NCBI RefSeq assembly: GCF_000315235.1
Contig: NZ_BALG01000026.1
Coordinates: forward strand, 1-55,738
Reading direction: 5' to 3'
Origin: Paenibacillus popilliae ATCC 14706
GTDB lineage: Bacteria; Bacillota; Bacilli; Paenibacillales; Paenibacillaceae
Length of the DNA: 55,738 bases
Every line of letters starts with the position of its first letter. Position 1 is the stretch's first letter. Position numbers and translations under genes: made by a program. Under the pieces are notes generated by a model, which was given only the letters and a program-made list of their open reading frames with translations, was not told the DNA's origin and ran no database searches. This document shows positions 31,571 through 38,134 of the stretch, piece by piece.

Positions 31571-33646
31571 TTAGCCGAGTTCCTTCAGCTTCGCCAAAGC
31601 CTGCTCGGCGCGCTTTTGGTAATAATCGTTTTCCACAGCAGCAGGGCGGGCCTTTTTGCTGCGAACTTCTTCCTTGTATTGCTTATCCTGCGGCAGCGCC
31701 ACCACTTTGGACGCCTTGCCTTTTGCGGGCTGCTGCCCTTGGATGAACATGCCTGCGATGTTGTCCTGGGCGGCGATATGCTGCCCGATCCGTTCTTCCA
31801 GTGGCGTGGTCAGCTCCTTCAGGCGTTGCTTGTCCGCCTTGAGCTGCTGATTTTGCGCCCGCTTGTGTTCCTCCAGCGCTTTTTGCGGAGCGCGCGGCGC
31901 GATTTGGAGCAGTTCTTGGCTTTCGGCTTCACAAATCTTGTCGCCGGTGATTCGGTCGTACACAAACAGCCGGGTAACGTCGTTCGCGTCCCACTTGATG
32001 TTGACATAGTCGTCGATGTAGGCATCCAGTTCCGGCGCACGGTACTCGTAGCCGAACCGGCGAATGCCGACCTGATAGACGCGCACCTTCTCTTCGGCCT
32101 GCATCAGCCAGGTGGCGGCGACCGATCTTGGCGGAACCGCCGTGAAGTAGCGCTCCGCATTCTTGAATACTTCCAGCGGCGTATGCCACGGCTCGCCCTG
32201 GCTTTTCAGCCCGCTATGCTTCCGGGTGTGATATTCCTCGTCGCGCCATTTGCGCCACAGGGTGCAAAGCTCGTCCATCGTAATCAGCTCGCCGCGCTCC
32301 AGCATGCCCGGAATGTCCTTCTTGATCTTGCTGGATGTGCGCGATGCGGTCAGGGTGCCGGTGTAACTAAGCAGCCACTTCTCGAACCGGTTGACCAGCG
32401 TTAGGAAGAACCGTTCAATCGCCGCCTTGCCCCAAGGTTGATAAGGCAGGGATCGGAAATCGTCATGGATGCCGATGGAGCGATAGAAGCCAATTGCTTC
32501 GCTGTCCAAGCTGATCCGCTCGGTCCGCTTGCGGCCCGTCAGCGTCTCGGCGGTGAAGTCTTTACCGTTGTCAATCTTGATCCATTGCGGAACGCCTCCG
32601 ACTTCGTTGTAAACCATATTGATCATGGACTGCTTGATCACTTGTGCGCTTGGCGTGTGACAAATGATGTCCCCGACAATGCAGCGGCTTCGCGTGTCGA
32701 TCCAAGCAACCAAGATCGGCTTGATCGCGGTTTTCTTTCCGTTCGGATGGGTGTATTCGACCCACACGTCGAAGGTGTGTCCGTCGCCCTGCACCAGCCC
32801 CATGACCGGCACCGACTGCATGTCTTGCAGCGCCTTGCGCATCTTCTTGTTTCGGTACATCCGTTCGCCCTTTTCAGCGAGGTAGTGCGCGTTCTTGTAT
32901 CGCTTAACTTCCATTAAGTAGCCTATGTAACGCGCCACCGTCGGATAGGACGGGTAATACCAGCTATTGGCCGAGGCCACTTGCGCCAGCTTGGTGTATA
33001 GCATGTCGATGGTGCCCTGGTTCTCTGCGAACCGCTTATCAAACCAAAGGTTTTCGATCCAGACTTTCATCGCTTCCGAGAGCGACGGGAACGTATAGGT
33101 TTCCTTCGGCTTGCGGCATAGCGCCAGCACCTTCAGATAGTCGTAACTTTTGCCGTCCTGCTTACCTAGCTTGAGCGCCCAGGCGCTTGCTTCGAGATAG
33201 GCTTGCGAATGGCGGTATAGCGTCCGCTGGCTTATGCCGAGCTGGGCGGCGAATTCTTCTGCAAACTCCGTCCGGTCACGATCAGCGTAGTCGAGAAATT
33301 CCTGAATGCTCTTCGCCAGCTCAACCGCTTCATAGTACCTTTTTCCAAATTTTTTGATATAGCCATCCAGGTCGGTGCCGATGTACCACGGTACATCTTC
33401 CGAGCTGGTTCGTACTTCGATCACAACGTCCCCTCCCTCGATGCACTGCGCTTCCTTGTAGGCTCTTCGCGCCTTTTTAGAGAGAGAAGAGAGAGAAATG
33501 AGAATCCGAGGCTTGCCACCACTTAAAACCGGCTCTTTTCTCACGTTGAATAGAGCTGGGTTTCGTTGAACCTTTTTCTTGATAGCTTCATAGCTGATTC
33601 CCTCGTAACCGGCAGCGTCTTCTATTGAGACAAACACGTCTGTCAA
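31571..33646 (-). CDS. MuA-like DDE transposase
   Basis: A 691-residue transposase. The N-terminal Mu-type winged helix ('VFVSIEDAAGYEGISYEAIKK') is followed by helical end-binding domains, then a catalytic RNase H fold with the triad at about D288 (QGDGHTFDVW), D359 (IKIDNGKDF) and E411 (PWGKAAIERFF); spacing 70 and 51 resembles MuA. The Mu C-terminal domain follows. The start chosen is TTG at 33646 because AAAGGAGGGG stands eight bases before; an ATG 36 bases upstream has no such site. It carries out replicative transposition with the MuB-like ATPase. Confidence 0.93.
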   Translation of the reverse strand: MTDVFVSIEDAAGYEGISYEAIKKKVQRNPALFNVRKEPVLSGGKPRILISLSSLSKKARRAYKEAQCIEGGDVVIEVRTSSEDVPWYIGTDLDGYIKKFGKRYYEAVELAKSIQEFLDYADRDRTEFAEEFAAQLGISQRTLYRHSQAYLEASAWALKLGKQDGKSYDYLKVLALCRKPKETYTFPSLSEAMKVWIENLWFDKRFAENQGTIDMLYTKLAQVASANSWYYPSYPTVARYIGYLMEVKRYKNAHYLAEKGERMYRNKKMRKALQDMQSVPVMGLVQGDGHTFDVWVEYTHPNGKKTAIKPILVAWIDTRSRCIVGDIICHTPSAQVIKQSMINMVYNEVGGVPQWIKIDNGKDFTAETLTGRKRTERISLDSEAIGFYRSIGIHDDFRSLPYQPWGKAAIERFFLTLVNRFEKWLLSYTGTLTASRTSSKIKKDIPGMLERGELITMDELCTLWRKWRDEEYHTRKHSGLKSQGEPWHTPLEVFKNAERYFTAVPPRSVAATWLMQAEEKVRVYQVGIRRFGYEYRAPELDAYIDDYVNIKWDANDVTRLFVYDRITGDKICEAESQELLQIAPRAPQKALEEHKRAQNQQLKADKQRLKELTTPLEERIGQHIAAQDNIAGMFIQGQQPAKGKASKVVALPQDKQYKEEVRSKKARPAAVENDYYQKRAEQALAKLKELG

Positions 33647-33696
33647 GTGGTTTCCCCCTCCTTTCCAATCAACATTGCGCATGTTATAATAAGGGG

Positions 33697-33761
33697 GAAT
33701 AGCTTTTTGCTATTCAGAGGACTAGGAGCGGGTACTCTTGCGGGAGGTGCGCTCCTTTTTT
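33697..33761. promoter_or_regulatory. Two adjacent hairpins between Ner-like and transposase genes
   Basis: GAATAGC-TTTTT-GCTATTC (33697-33715) is a perfect seven-pair hairpin, and AGGAGCG ... CGCTCCT (33724-33756) is a second one, with TTTTTT on the plus-strand side. They fill most of the 160-base gap upstream of the transposase start. They could attenuate leftward transcription into the transposase or terminate rightward transcription. Direction and function are not settled. Confidence 0.5.
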
Positions 33762-33806
33762 GATGTCCTCCTTCTCCTACACATCCTTTATTGCATCTGC
33801 TCGCTT

Positions 33807-34022
33807 TCATGCTGATACCCTCAATTTTTCCAGGTCCAACTCCAACACCCTGGCTATTTTCGGCAGATAATTTCTGCCTGAACGAGCGCCAAACAAGATT
33901 GAATTCAAATACTGCTCACTTGTTCCGATTTGCTGGGCTAACTGCCGGTGTGTTATTCCAACTTCGATCAGGCGTTTTTTAACCATCTTGCCGATCGGCG
34001 TCAGCTCACGCTTCTTTCTCAA
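33807..34022 (-). CDS. Ner/Cro-like XRE regulator
   Basis: A 71-residue helix-turn-helix protein with 'GITHRQLAQQIGTSEQYLNSIL' as recognition part, followed by 'GRNYLPKIARVLELDLEKL'. TTG at 34022 is preferred since AAAGGGG stands eight bases before it; the frame could start further upstream inside the previous gene. In Mu the equivalent position is taken by Ner, which turns down early transcription. That role is inferred. Confidence 0.8.
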   Translation of the reverse strand: MRKKRELTPIGKMVKKRLIEVGITHRQLAQQIGTSEQYLNSILFGARSGRNYLPKIARVLELDLEKLRVSA

Positions 34023-34386
34023 GGCGTTTACCCCTTTCCTCTTCGCCAGGCTCTTCCAGTGCCTCTTTGCTAATCTCATCAAATTGGCGTTGCAATTCCT
34101 GCAAATGCTCTTCCAGCTCGACCAAATACATCATCTTGCTGTTGGCACGGGCCAAGAAGTATTTAATCTCAATCTCTAACTGGAGGCGTTCTTTGCGTAT
34201 CTGTTCAAGCTGCTGCTCGTTTGTCTCCCGATAGGAATCTGACAGAATACTGAAAGACTCCTTGCTGAAGAAATTTAAGCGGTCAACAATGGCTGATACA
34301 TGCGAAAAACCTTCCTTGTACATGGACATCACTCGTTCGTCTTGTACAAGATTGTGACCACCCTTTTTAACGATCACCTTGTTCAC
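34006..34386 (-). CDS. Coiled-coil early protein, unknown
   Basis: A 126-residue, mainly helical, charged protein, first gene of the leftward early operon. It begins MNKVIVKKGGHN and has heptad-like stretches such as 'ETNEQQLEQIRKERLQLEIE' and 'LVELEEHLQELQRQFDEI'. It has no signal or membrane segment. It overlaps the Ner-like gene. The first early gene of temperate phages is often a regulator or host-takeover protein; nothing more specific is visible. Confidence 0.7.
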   Translation of the reverse strand: MNKVIVKKGGHNLVQDERVMSMYKEGFSHVSAIVDRLNFFSKESFSILSDSYRETNEQQLEQIRKERLQLEIEIKYFLARANSKMMYLVELEEHLQELQRQFDEISKEALEEPGEEERGKRLEKEA

Positions 34387-34550
34387 CTCCCACTTGCACG
34401 AAGTTGAGTTTGAATCGTTATTGCTGTTCAGTTTTCAAAGAGCATACGGCCTGCCACTGTGCAAGGCGGCGGCTATTTTGTTGCGCCTGTTGCGGGTTCG
34501 TAATGTGTGGTAAAATCAGGGGTGTTGGTGTAGTTCTAAATCCTACTTCT

Positions 34551-34579
34551 ATCTTACTGATTAAAATCAATGAAGTCAA
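34551..34579 (-). promoter_or_regulatory. Leftward early promoter with internal operator
   Basis: Minus strand: TTGACT (34579-34574), 17-base spacer, TAAGAT (34556-34551). The spacer contains the operator-like TGATTTTAATCA sequence, so a repressor bound there would block RNA polymerase. Transcription would run into the coiled-coil, Ner-like and transposase genes. Confidence 0.75.
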
Positions 34580-34655
34580 TACTTTTGCTAATTAAAATCA
34601 ATATTTTGTATTGATTTTCTTGTTTCCGTTTGCGTCGCATTGATTAAAATCAATG
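34558..34655. promoter_or_regulatory. Repressor operator array (AATTGATT / AATCAAT dyads)
   Basis: Sites: TGATTAAAATCAAT (34558-34571), TAATTAAAATCAAT (34589-34602), a half site TATTGATTTT (34609-34618) and CATTGATT-AA-AATCAATG (34638-34655). The second and third also form an inverted repeat. The first lies in the leftward early promoter, the last directly before the repressor's own ribosome binding site, which suggests both early control and autoregulation. Confidence 0.75.
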
Positions 34656-34667
34656 AGGAGGGTATAA

Positions 34668-35093
34668 ATGGGTACAATCGGTCAACGTATCAAGCGTTTG
34701 AGAGACGAGAAAGGGCTGTCTATGGACGCCTTCGGAAAGGCGATAGGGACAGATTCGGCAAATGTAAGTAATTGGGAAAAAGATAGACGGGTTCCGGGCG
34801 GAAAGTTCCTGATCGAAATGTCCAATTATTGTGGAGTGTCCACAGATTGGATTTTGAAAGGGGAGAGCAGGAGTGATGTCGAGGAAAACCGTTATGACAT
34901 CAGCCCCGAAGAGTACGACCTGATCGTGAAGTTGCGGGCATTGGACTTTGACAACCAGGCGGAGGCCGTCGAGATCATCGAGCGGAAATATGCCCGTTTG
35001 CACAAAAATAGTCAACCAGGACAGAAGCGTTCGACGAACTCGCAGCATGGCGCGAACGGCGAAGGAGCCGCCGCAAGAAGTGAGACGGCATAA
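34668..35093 (+). CDS. XRE-family phage repressor (c-like)
   Basis: A 141-residue repressor transcribed away from the lytic genes. Residues 3-60 are an XRE helix-turn-helix domain ('IGQRIKRLRDEKGLSMDAFG', 'DSANVSNWEKDRRVPG', 'NYCGVSTDWILKG'). The rest has 'DISPEEYDLIVKLRALD' and a polar tail; no LexA-type protease part is seen. GAGGAGGG precedes the ATG. It likely binds the nearby dyads and keeps lysogeny. Confidence 0.9.
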   Translation: MGTIGQRIKRLRDEKGLSMDAFGKAIGTDSANVSNWEKDRRVPGGKFLIEMSNYCGVSTDWILKGESRSDVEENRYDISPEEYDLIVKLRALDFDNQAEAVEIIERKYARLHKNSQPGQKRSTNSQHGANGEGAAARSETA

Positions 35094-35261
35094 TTTTGCG
35101 TCCAAAATGATTTAGTTTTATATCTTTTTTTTTGCAGTGCCTTGTTTCGGAGTTGGCTGTTTGAGTTCAACGGAAGCAATGCTTTTTTTCTGATCGCAAA
35201 CAGTGAGGATGTATAGTAAAATTATGGTATACTAGTTTACCGCGTAAGGGGGTATAGGTCA

Positions 35262-35480
35262 ATGTTGTTCATTCTCTTATTCATTCTGCTGGTCATTGTC
35301 ATCGTTTTCCGTAATGAGATAAAGAATATGATTGCGTATGGTATTATCGTTGTTTTAGCGTTTGGTTTATGGCAAGTGGCATGGTGGGGAGCGTTAATAG
35401 TCGTAGCGTTTTTTCTTGTCCCATTCATCGGAGGTTTCTTGTTTGAACATTGGAAGGGGCGTAAACAAGCCGCAAAATGA
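35262..35480 (+). CDS. Small membrane protein at the prophage end
   Basis: A 72-residue protein with three hydrophobic stretches ('MLFILLFILLVIVIVF', 'MIAYGIIVVLAFGLW', 'WWGALIVVAFFLVPFIGGFLF') and a basic end (HWKGRKQAAK). AAGGGGG stands nine bases before the ATG. It lies outside the lytic operon next to the repressor, where lysogenic conversion or superinfection exclusion genes are common; this is only a suggestion. Confidence 0.65.
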   Translation: MLFILLFILLVIVIVFRNEIKNMIAYGIIVVLAFGLWQVAWWGALIVVAFFLVPFIGGFLFEHWKGRKQAAK

Positions 35481-35491
35481 CGGTTTTTTTG

Positions 35492-35615
35492 TGCAGAATT
35501 GTGTCCCATTGATCGAGGTCGATTTCAGGCACTCCGAAATGCCGAAAACCCGCGCCATTACTGCAATGGGACCAATTCTGCAATGATCAAGCGACTTGTC
35601 CCATTCAATTCTGCA
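35492..35615. repeat. Three copies of a 19-bp end-like site (probable transposase binding sites)
   Basis: The blocks TGCAGAATTG and TGTCCCATT occur together three times: 35492-35510, 35565-35582 (inverted) and 35597-35615 (with the first block inverted). MuA-type transposases need several such sites near each phage end. The last copy ends in CA at 35615, as the outer end of a Mu-like element should on this strand. Boundary not proven. Confidence 0.6.
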
Positions 35616-35802
35616 ACTTTTTCACGGAATTCAAGAAGAAACGTTACTAAACTCCAAGGATGCCGTAACACCTAAAACCCTTTGAAAATGCGGATTTTTA
35701 GTTTTATTGTAACCTATGCGTCCATCTTTAACACTTTGTAACGCAACGTTCTAACGCGGCGGCGTTTTGGGCCCAACAACTTTGTCCTGTCAATTCTCGA
35801 TG

Positions 35803-35858
35803 AAATCACGAAACGCCCAGAATGCCTTTTGTGTCAAGGGTTTCGGGCGTTTTTAGAA
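35803..35858. terminator. Inverted repeat AAACGCCC / GGGCGTTT
   Basis: An eight-base stem with a long loop of about 26 bases, followed by TTTTTAGAAC on the plus strand. It may be a weak terminator or a remnant of another element. The region 35616-35980 holds no other recognisable feature. Confidence 0.35.
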
Positions 35859-35947
35859 CAAATCTATCAATTTTCTTTCCACGTTCTTCATTCTCAAGAT
35901 ATTTGTCACGGTCCTTCCTTGTCCATCCCACCTAAACCCGCATAGAA

Positions 35948-36262
35948 TCAGGCTTTCCCGCCATTTCCCACACCTTTTTTGGTTGTACCGTGTTTGTCAT
36001 TTATTCTGATAACGTACACTTTCCCTTTGGTCCGTGCCCGGTACGGCATGCAGCGACGCAGCACAAAGCCGTAATGCTGGGTAAACCGCGCGAATAACTT
36101 ATTCCAGATCGCCTCACCGCTTTCGTCCTGCCGATCCACAACCGTTTTCATATTGTCGTACAGGCAGCATTGGTCGAATGATGGTTTCATTCGGCACTGG
36201 GTAGCCCCTCCAAAAAAGAAACCTCGAAAGACATAAAGCCAGTCAAGGTTAAGAAGATTCAA
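35948..36262 (-). pseudogene. IS21-family transposase (IstA) remnant
   Basis: A 104-codon frame whose middle matches the IstA catalytic core: 'CLYDNMKTVVDRQDESGEAIWNKLFARF', then 'HYGFVLRRCMPYRARTKGKV' (cores YDNMKTVV, HYGFVLRRC, PYRARTKGK). The remainder on both sides is unrelated, so only about 60-70 codons of a gene of around 400-500 codons remain. No partner ATPase or terminal repeats were found. Confidence 0.75.
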
Positions 36263-36379
36263 TCTTTATATTTCATTGGCAAATATTGTTCAACGGCATA
36301 CTCACTTCTTTCAAGTTTTCCCGTCCCCTTAAACGCTTACCCTTTTCAGGATTTTCACCCTACAGATTAAACTACGAAA

Positions 36380-36690
36380 CTAAGAGTAATACCAAAATTT
36401 ATCTCCCTGGATCTTAATAAATTTATCAAGCCAAAGCTCAAAATTCATTCCAAGTTCAATGCAATCGTCAAAACCCAATGTTTTTTCTTTTACCATCAAA
36501 TAATCATTATTACTAAACTATAAAGCAGGGATTCCCCTCCATAATCGATATCATCGAATAATCTGCACCCATTACATACTTTCAAAAAGGTAAGGTAGTC
36601 TTCCGGTAGTACAAATTGGGTTTTCCTTGCAAAATCATGGATATCTTCATCAGTTGCAGGTGGATTGAAGGTACAATATCAGCCTAACCA
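36380..36690 (-). pseudogene. SUKH (SMI1/KNR4) immunity-protein remnant
   Basis: Minus-strand frames give 'FNPPATDEDIHDFARKTQF', 'VLPEDYLTFLKVCNGCRLFD', a frameshift, and then 'DDCIELGMNFELWLDKFIKI' and 'QGDKFWYYS'. This order is typical of SMI1/KNR4 (SUKH) immunity proteins, which neutralise polymorphic toxins. A frameshift and the lack of a clear start make it a pseudogene. Confidence 0.65.
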
Positions 36691-36780
36691 CAATACCCTT
36701 TTTATAAGCCCCTTTTTCTGGGTTTCTACTAATATATTCGTCTAGATCCTGGCTTATTTTACTACATCCACATCAGTAAG
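36691..36780 (-). other. Further coding trace
   Basis: The minus strand reads 'SQDLDEYISRNPEKGAYKKG' and 'IVVRLILY' without a stop but also without a start. It looks like an old coding fragment, perhaps of a gene upstream of the SUKH remnant. I do not recognise it. Confidence 0.3.
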
Positions 36781-37018
36781 CTTTTTCTCCACCCTGTGCG
36801 AGAACAGATCGGTAATGATTATTTGGCGGATCTCCTATTGGAAGACTTGATCAAAGAAGGGCTTTCCGGTGAGCAACTACTGACAACATTCCGCGAAAGG
36901 CAAGCCGAACAATGTTGCCATTAAAAATGTAATTGCCGAATCCGGGGAAGCCGCTCGAAAATATAGAACGGACAACGATGAAACGGAAGAACTTTTTGGC
37001 GATATCATGGAGGATTAA
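36781..37018 (+). pseudogene. Broken antitoxin gene next to RelE-like toxin
   Basis: The plus strand reads 'HPVREQIGNDYLADLLLEDL', 'IKEGLSGEQLLTTFRERQAEQ' (in two parts) to a stop at 36922-36924; a second frame continues with 'NVAIKNVIAESGEAARKYRT' and 'DNDETEELFGDIMED' and ends at the toxin start. Together they look like one antitoxin split by a frameshift. No start codon is obvious at the beginning. The last part, still directly in front of the toxin, carries GGAGG for the toxin. Confidence 0.6.
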
Positions 37019-37315
37019 ATGCTTCCCGTTACGTATATAAGTCCTGCCAAAAGATATTTCAAAAAGCTCGTTGAGAAACCGTTAAAAAAAGCCTATCTTG
37101 ATGCCATTACCACGATTCGGAGGGATCCTTTGATTGGAAACCCAAAAACAGGTGATATAACTGAGGTCTATGGGTATGATCTCTTTTATCAAGGCACCAA
37201 CTACGAAATTGTGTATCGAATCGAGGAAAATGAGGAAGGTGAGCTGGTCGTCGTTATTTTAGCCGGTTCAAGAGAACATTTTTATGATGAATTGAAGCGC
37301 TATCTTAAAAAGTAA
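37019..37315 (+). CDS. RelE/YoeB-like toxin
   Basis: A 98-residue protein with a RelE-type fold: 'TYISPAKRYFKKLVEKPLKKAYLDAI' (core PAKRYFKKLVEKPLKK), 'IGNPKTGDITEVYGYDLFYQG', 'NYEIVYRIEEN' and 'VVVILAGSREHFYDELKRYL'. Such toxins cut mRNA on the ribosome. The conserved R, Y and terminal H/Y parts are present, so it seems intact. It follows the antitoxin stop without gap (TAAATG), with GGAGG as ribosome binding site. An intact toxin next to a broken antitoxin is odd; expression may be lost or the antitoxin may be supplied from elsewhere. Confidence 0.8.
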   Translation: MLPVTYISPAKRYFKKLVEKPLKKAYLDAITTIRRDPLIGNPKTGDITEVYGYDLFYQGTNYEIVYRIEENEEGELVVVILAGSREHFYDELKRYLKK

Positions 37316-37324
37316 ATATACGAC

Positions 37325-37354
37325 AAAAAGAGCCGGCACAACCACCGACTCTTT
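37325..37354 (-). terminator. Terminator of rsmG
   Basis: AAAGAGTCGG ... CCGGCTCTTTTT on the minus strand: a ten-pair stem with one G-T pair and an eight-base-plus loop, then T. It lies just after the rsmG stop and may also stop rightward transcription from the toxin gene. Confidence 0.85.
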
Positions 37355-37358
37355 CCTC

Positions 37359-38081
37359 TTATTGTATCGGCGCCTTCAACGGCATTCCCGGCTTGCGCGG
37401 GTACGCTTTTGGCGTCGATCCTTTTTTGGCAATCATGATGATATGGCGCTCCGACTGTTCCACCGGCAGGGTGAGCTTATGATCCGCCAGGAAGGAGCCC
37501 TGCAGCACCTGGAGGCTCTTCGCCGCCTCGGCAATCTCCTCGGCCGGATTCGTCCCCTTCATCGCGGCGAACAGGCCGCCCGCCTTCACGAACGGAAGAC
37601 AGAATTCGTTCAGCACATTGAGGCGGGCTACGGCGCGAGCCGTCACCAGATCGAACCGATCCCGGTATTGCGGCTTGCGCGCCACTTCCTCCGCCCGGCC
37701 ATGAATGCATTCGACCCCGGTCAGGCCCAGTTCTTGCACCAGATGATTCAAGAACTGAATCCGCTTGTTCAGCGAGTCCACAATCGTCAGTTGGACATGC
37801 GGAAAGAGAATGTGGAGCGGAATGCCCGGGAACCCTGCTCCCGAGCCGATATCGGCCATGGTGGCGACATCCTCCAGGTTGACATAGGCCGCCAGCAACA
37901 GCGAATCATAGAAATGCTTCTCATAAACTTTATCCCGCTCGGCAATCCCGGTCAGGTTCATCTTCTCGTTCCATTCGATTAGTATATGGAAATATTGCTC
38001 GAACTGCTCCCGCTGCCGTTCGGTGAGCGTCCATCCGTGCCCGGCCAGCCAGCCGGCAAACTGTTCTCGTACGGCGTCCAT
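37359..38081 (-). CDS. rsmG: 16S rRNA (guanine527-N7)-methyltransferase
   Basis: A 240-residue methyltransferase that modifies G527 of 16S rRNA with S-adenosylmethionine. The SAM-binding motif is 'ATMADIGSGAGFPGIPLHI' (core DIGSGAGFPG), followed by 'QLTIVDSLNKRIQFLNHL' and 'RFDLVTARAVARLNVL'. Length is normal. It is the last gene of the mnmE-mnmG-rsmG group near oriC, and loss of it gives low-level streptomycin resistance in related bacteria. Confidence 0.95.
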   Translation of the reverse strand: MDAVREQFAGWLAGHGWTLTERQREQFEQYFHILIEWNEKMNLTGIAERDKVYEKHFYDSLLLAAYVNLEDVATMADIGSGAGFPGIPLHILFPHVQLTIVDSLNKRIQFLNHLVQELGLTGVECIHGRAEEVARKPQYRDRFDLVTARAVARLNVLNEFCLPFVKAGGLFAAMKGTNPAEEIAEAAKSLQVLQGSFLADHKLTLPVEQSERHIIMIAKKGSTPKAYPRKPGMPLKAPIQ

Positions 38082-38134
38082 AAGCTTGAATCTCTCCGTC
38101 CCATATATGAAATCCCGCGCGCGGCGAGCAGGCT

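Larger units (their letters stand above)
1..35615. mobile_element. Mu-like transposable prophage (left-truncated by the window)
   Basis: A continuous block of phage genes, nearly all on the minus strand with ATGA or short overlaps. It contains a MuA-type DDE transposase, a MuB-type ATPase, Mor activator, GemA-like and DUF3164 proteins, Mu gp26/gp27-like proteins, terminase, portal, protease, capsid and a contractile PBSX/Xkd-type tail. The repressor end is at the right; a triplet of end-like repeats stops at 35615, which I take as the probable phage terminus ending in CA. The other terminus lies outside the window, to the left. The boundary is inference; a five-base target duplication could not be checked without the other end. 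Confidence 0.85.

Noticed and set aside
34404-34595. A 63-codon plus-strand frame upstream of the repressor
   Set aside because: It overlaps the early promoter and operators and has no ribosome binding site.
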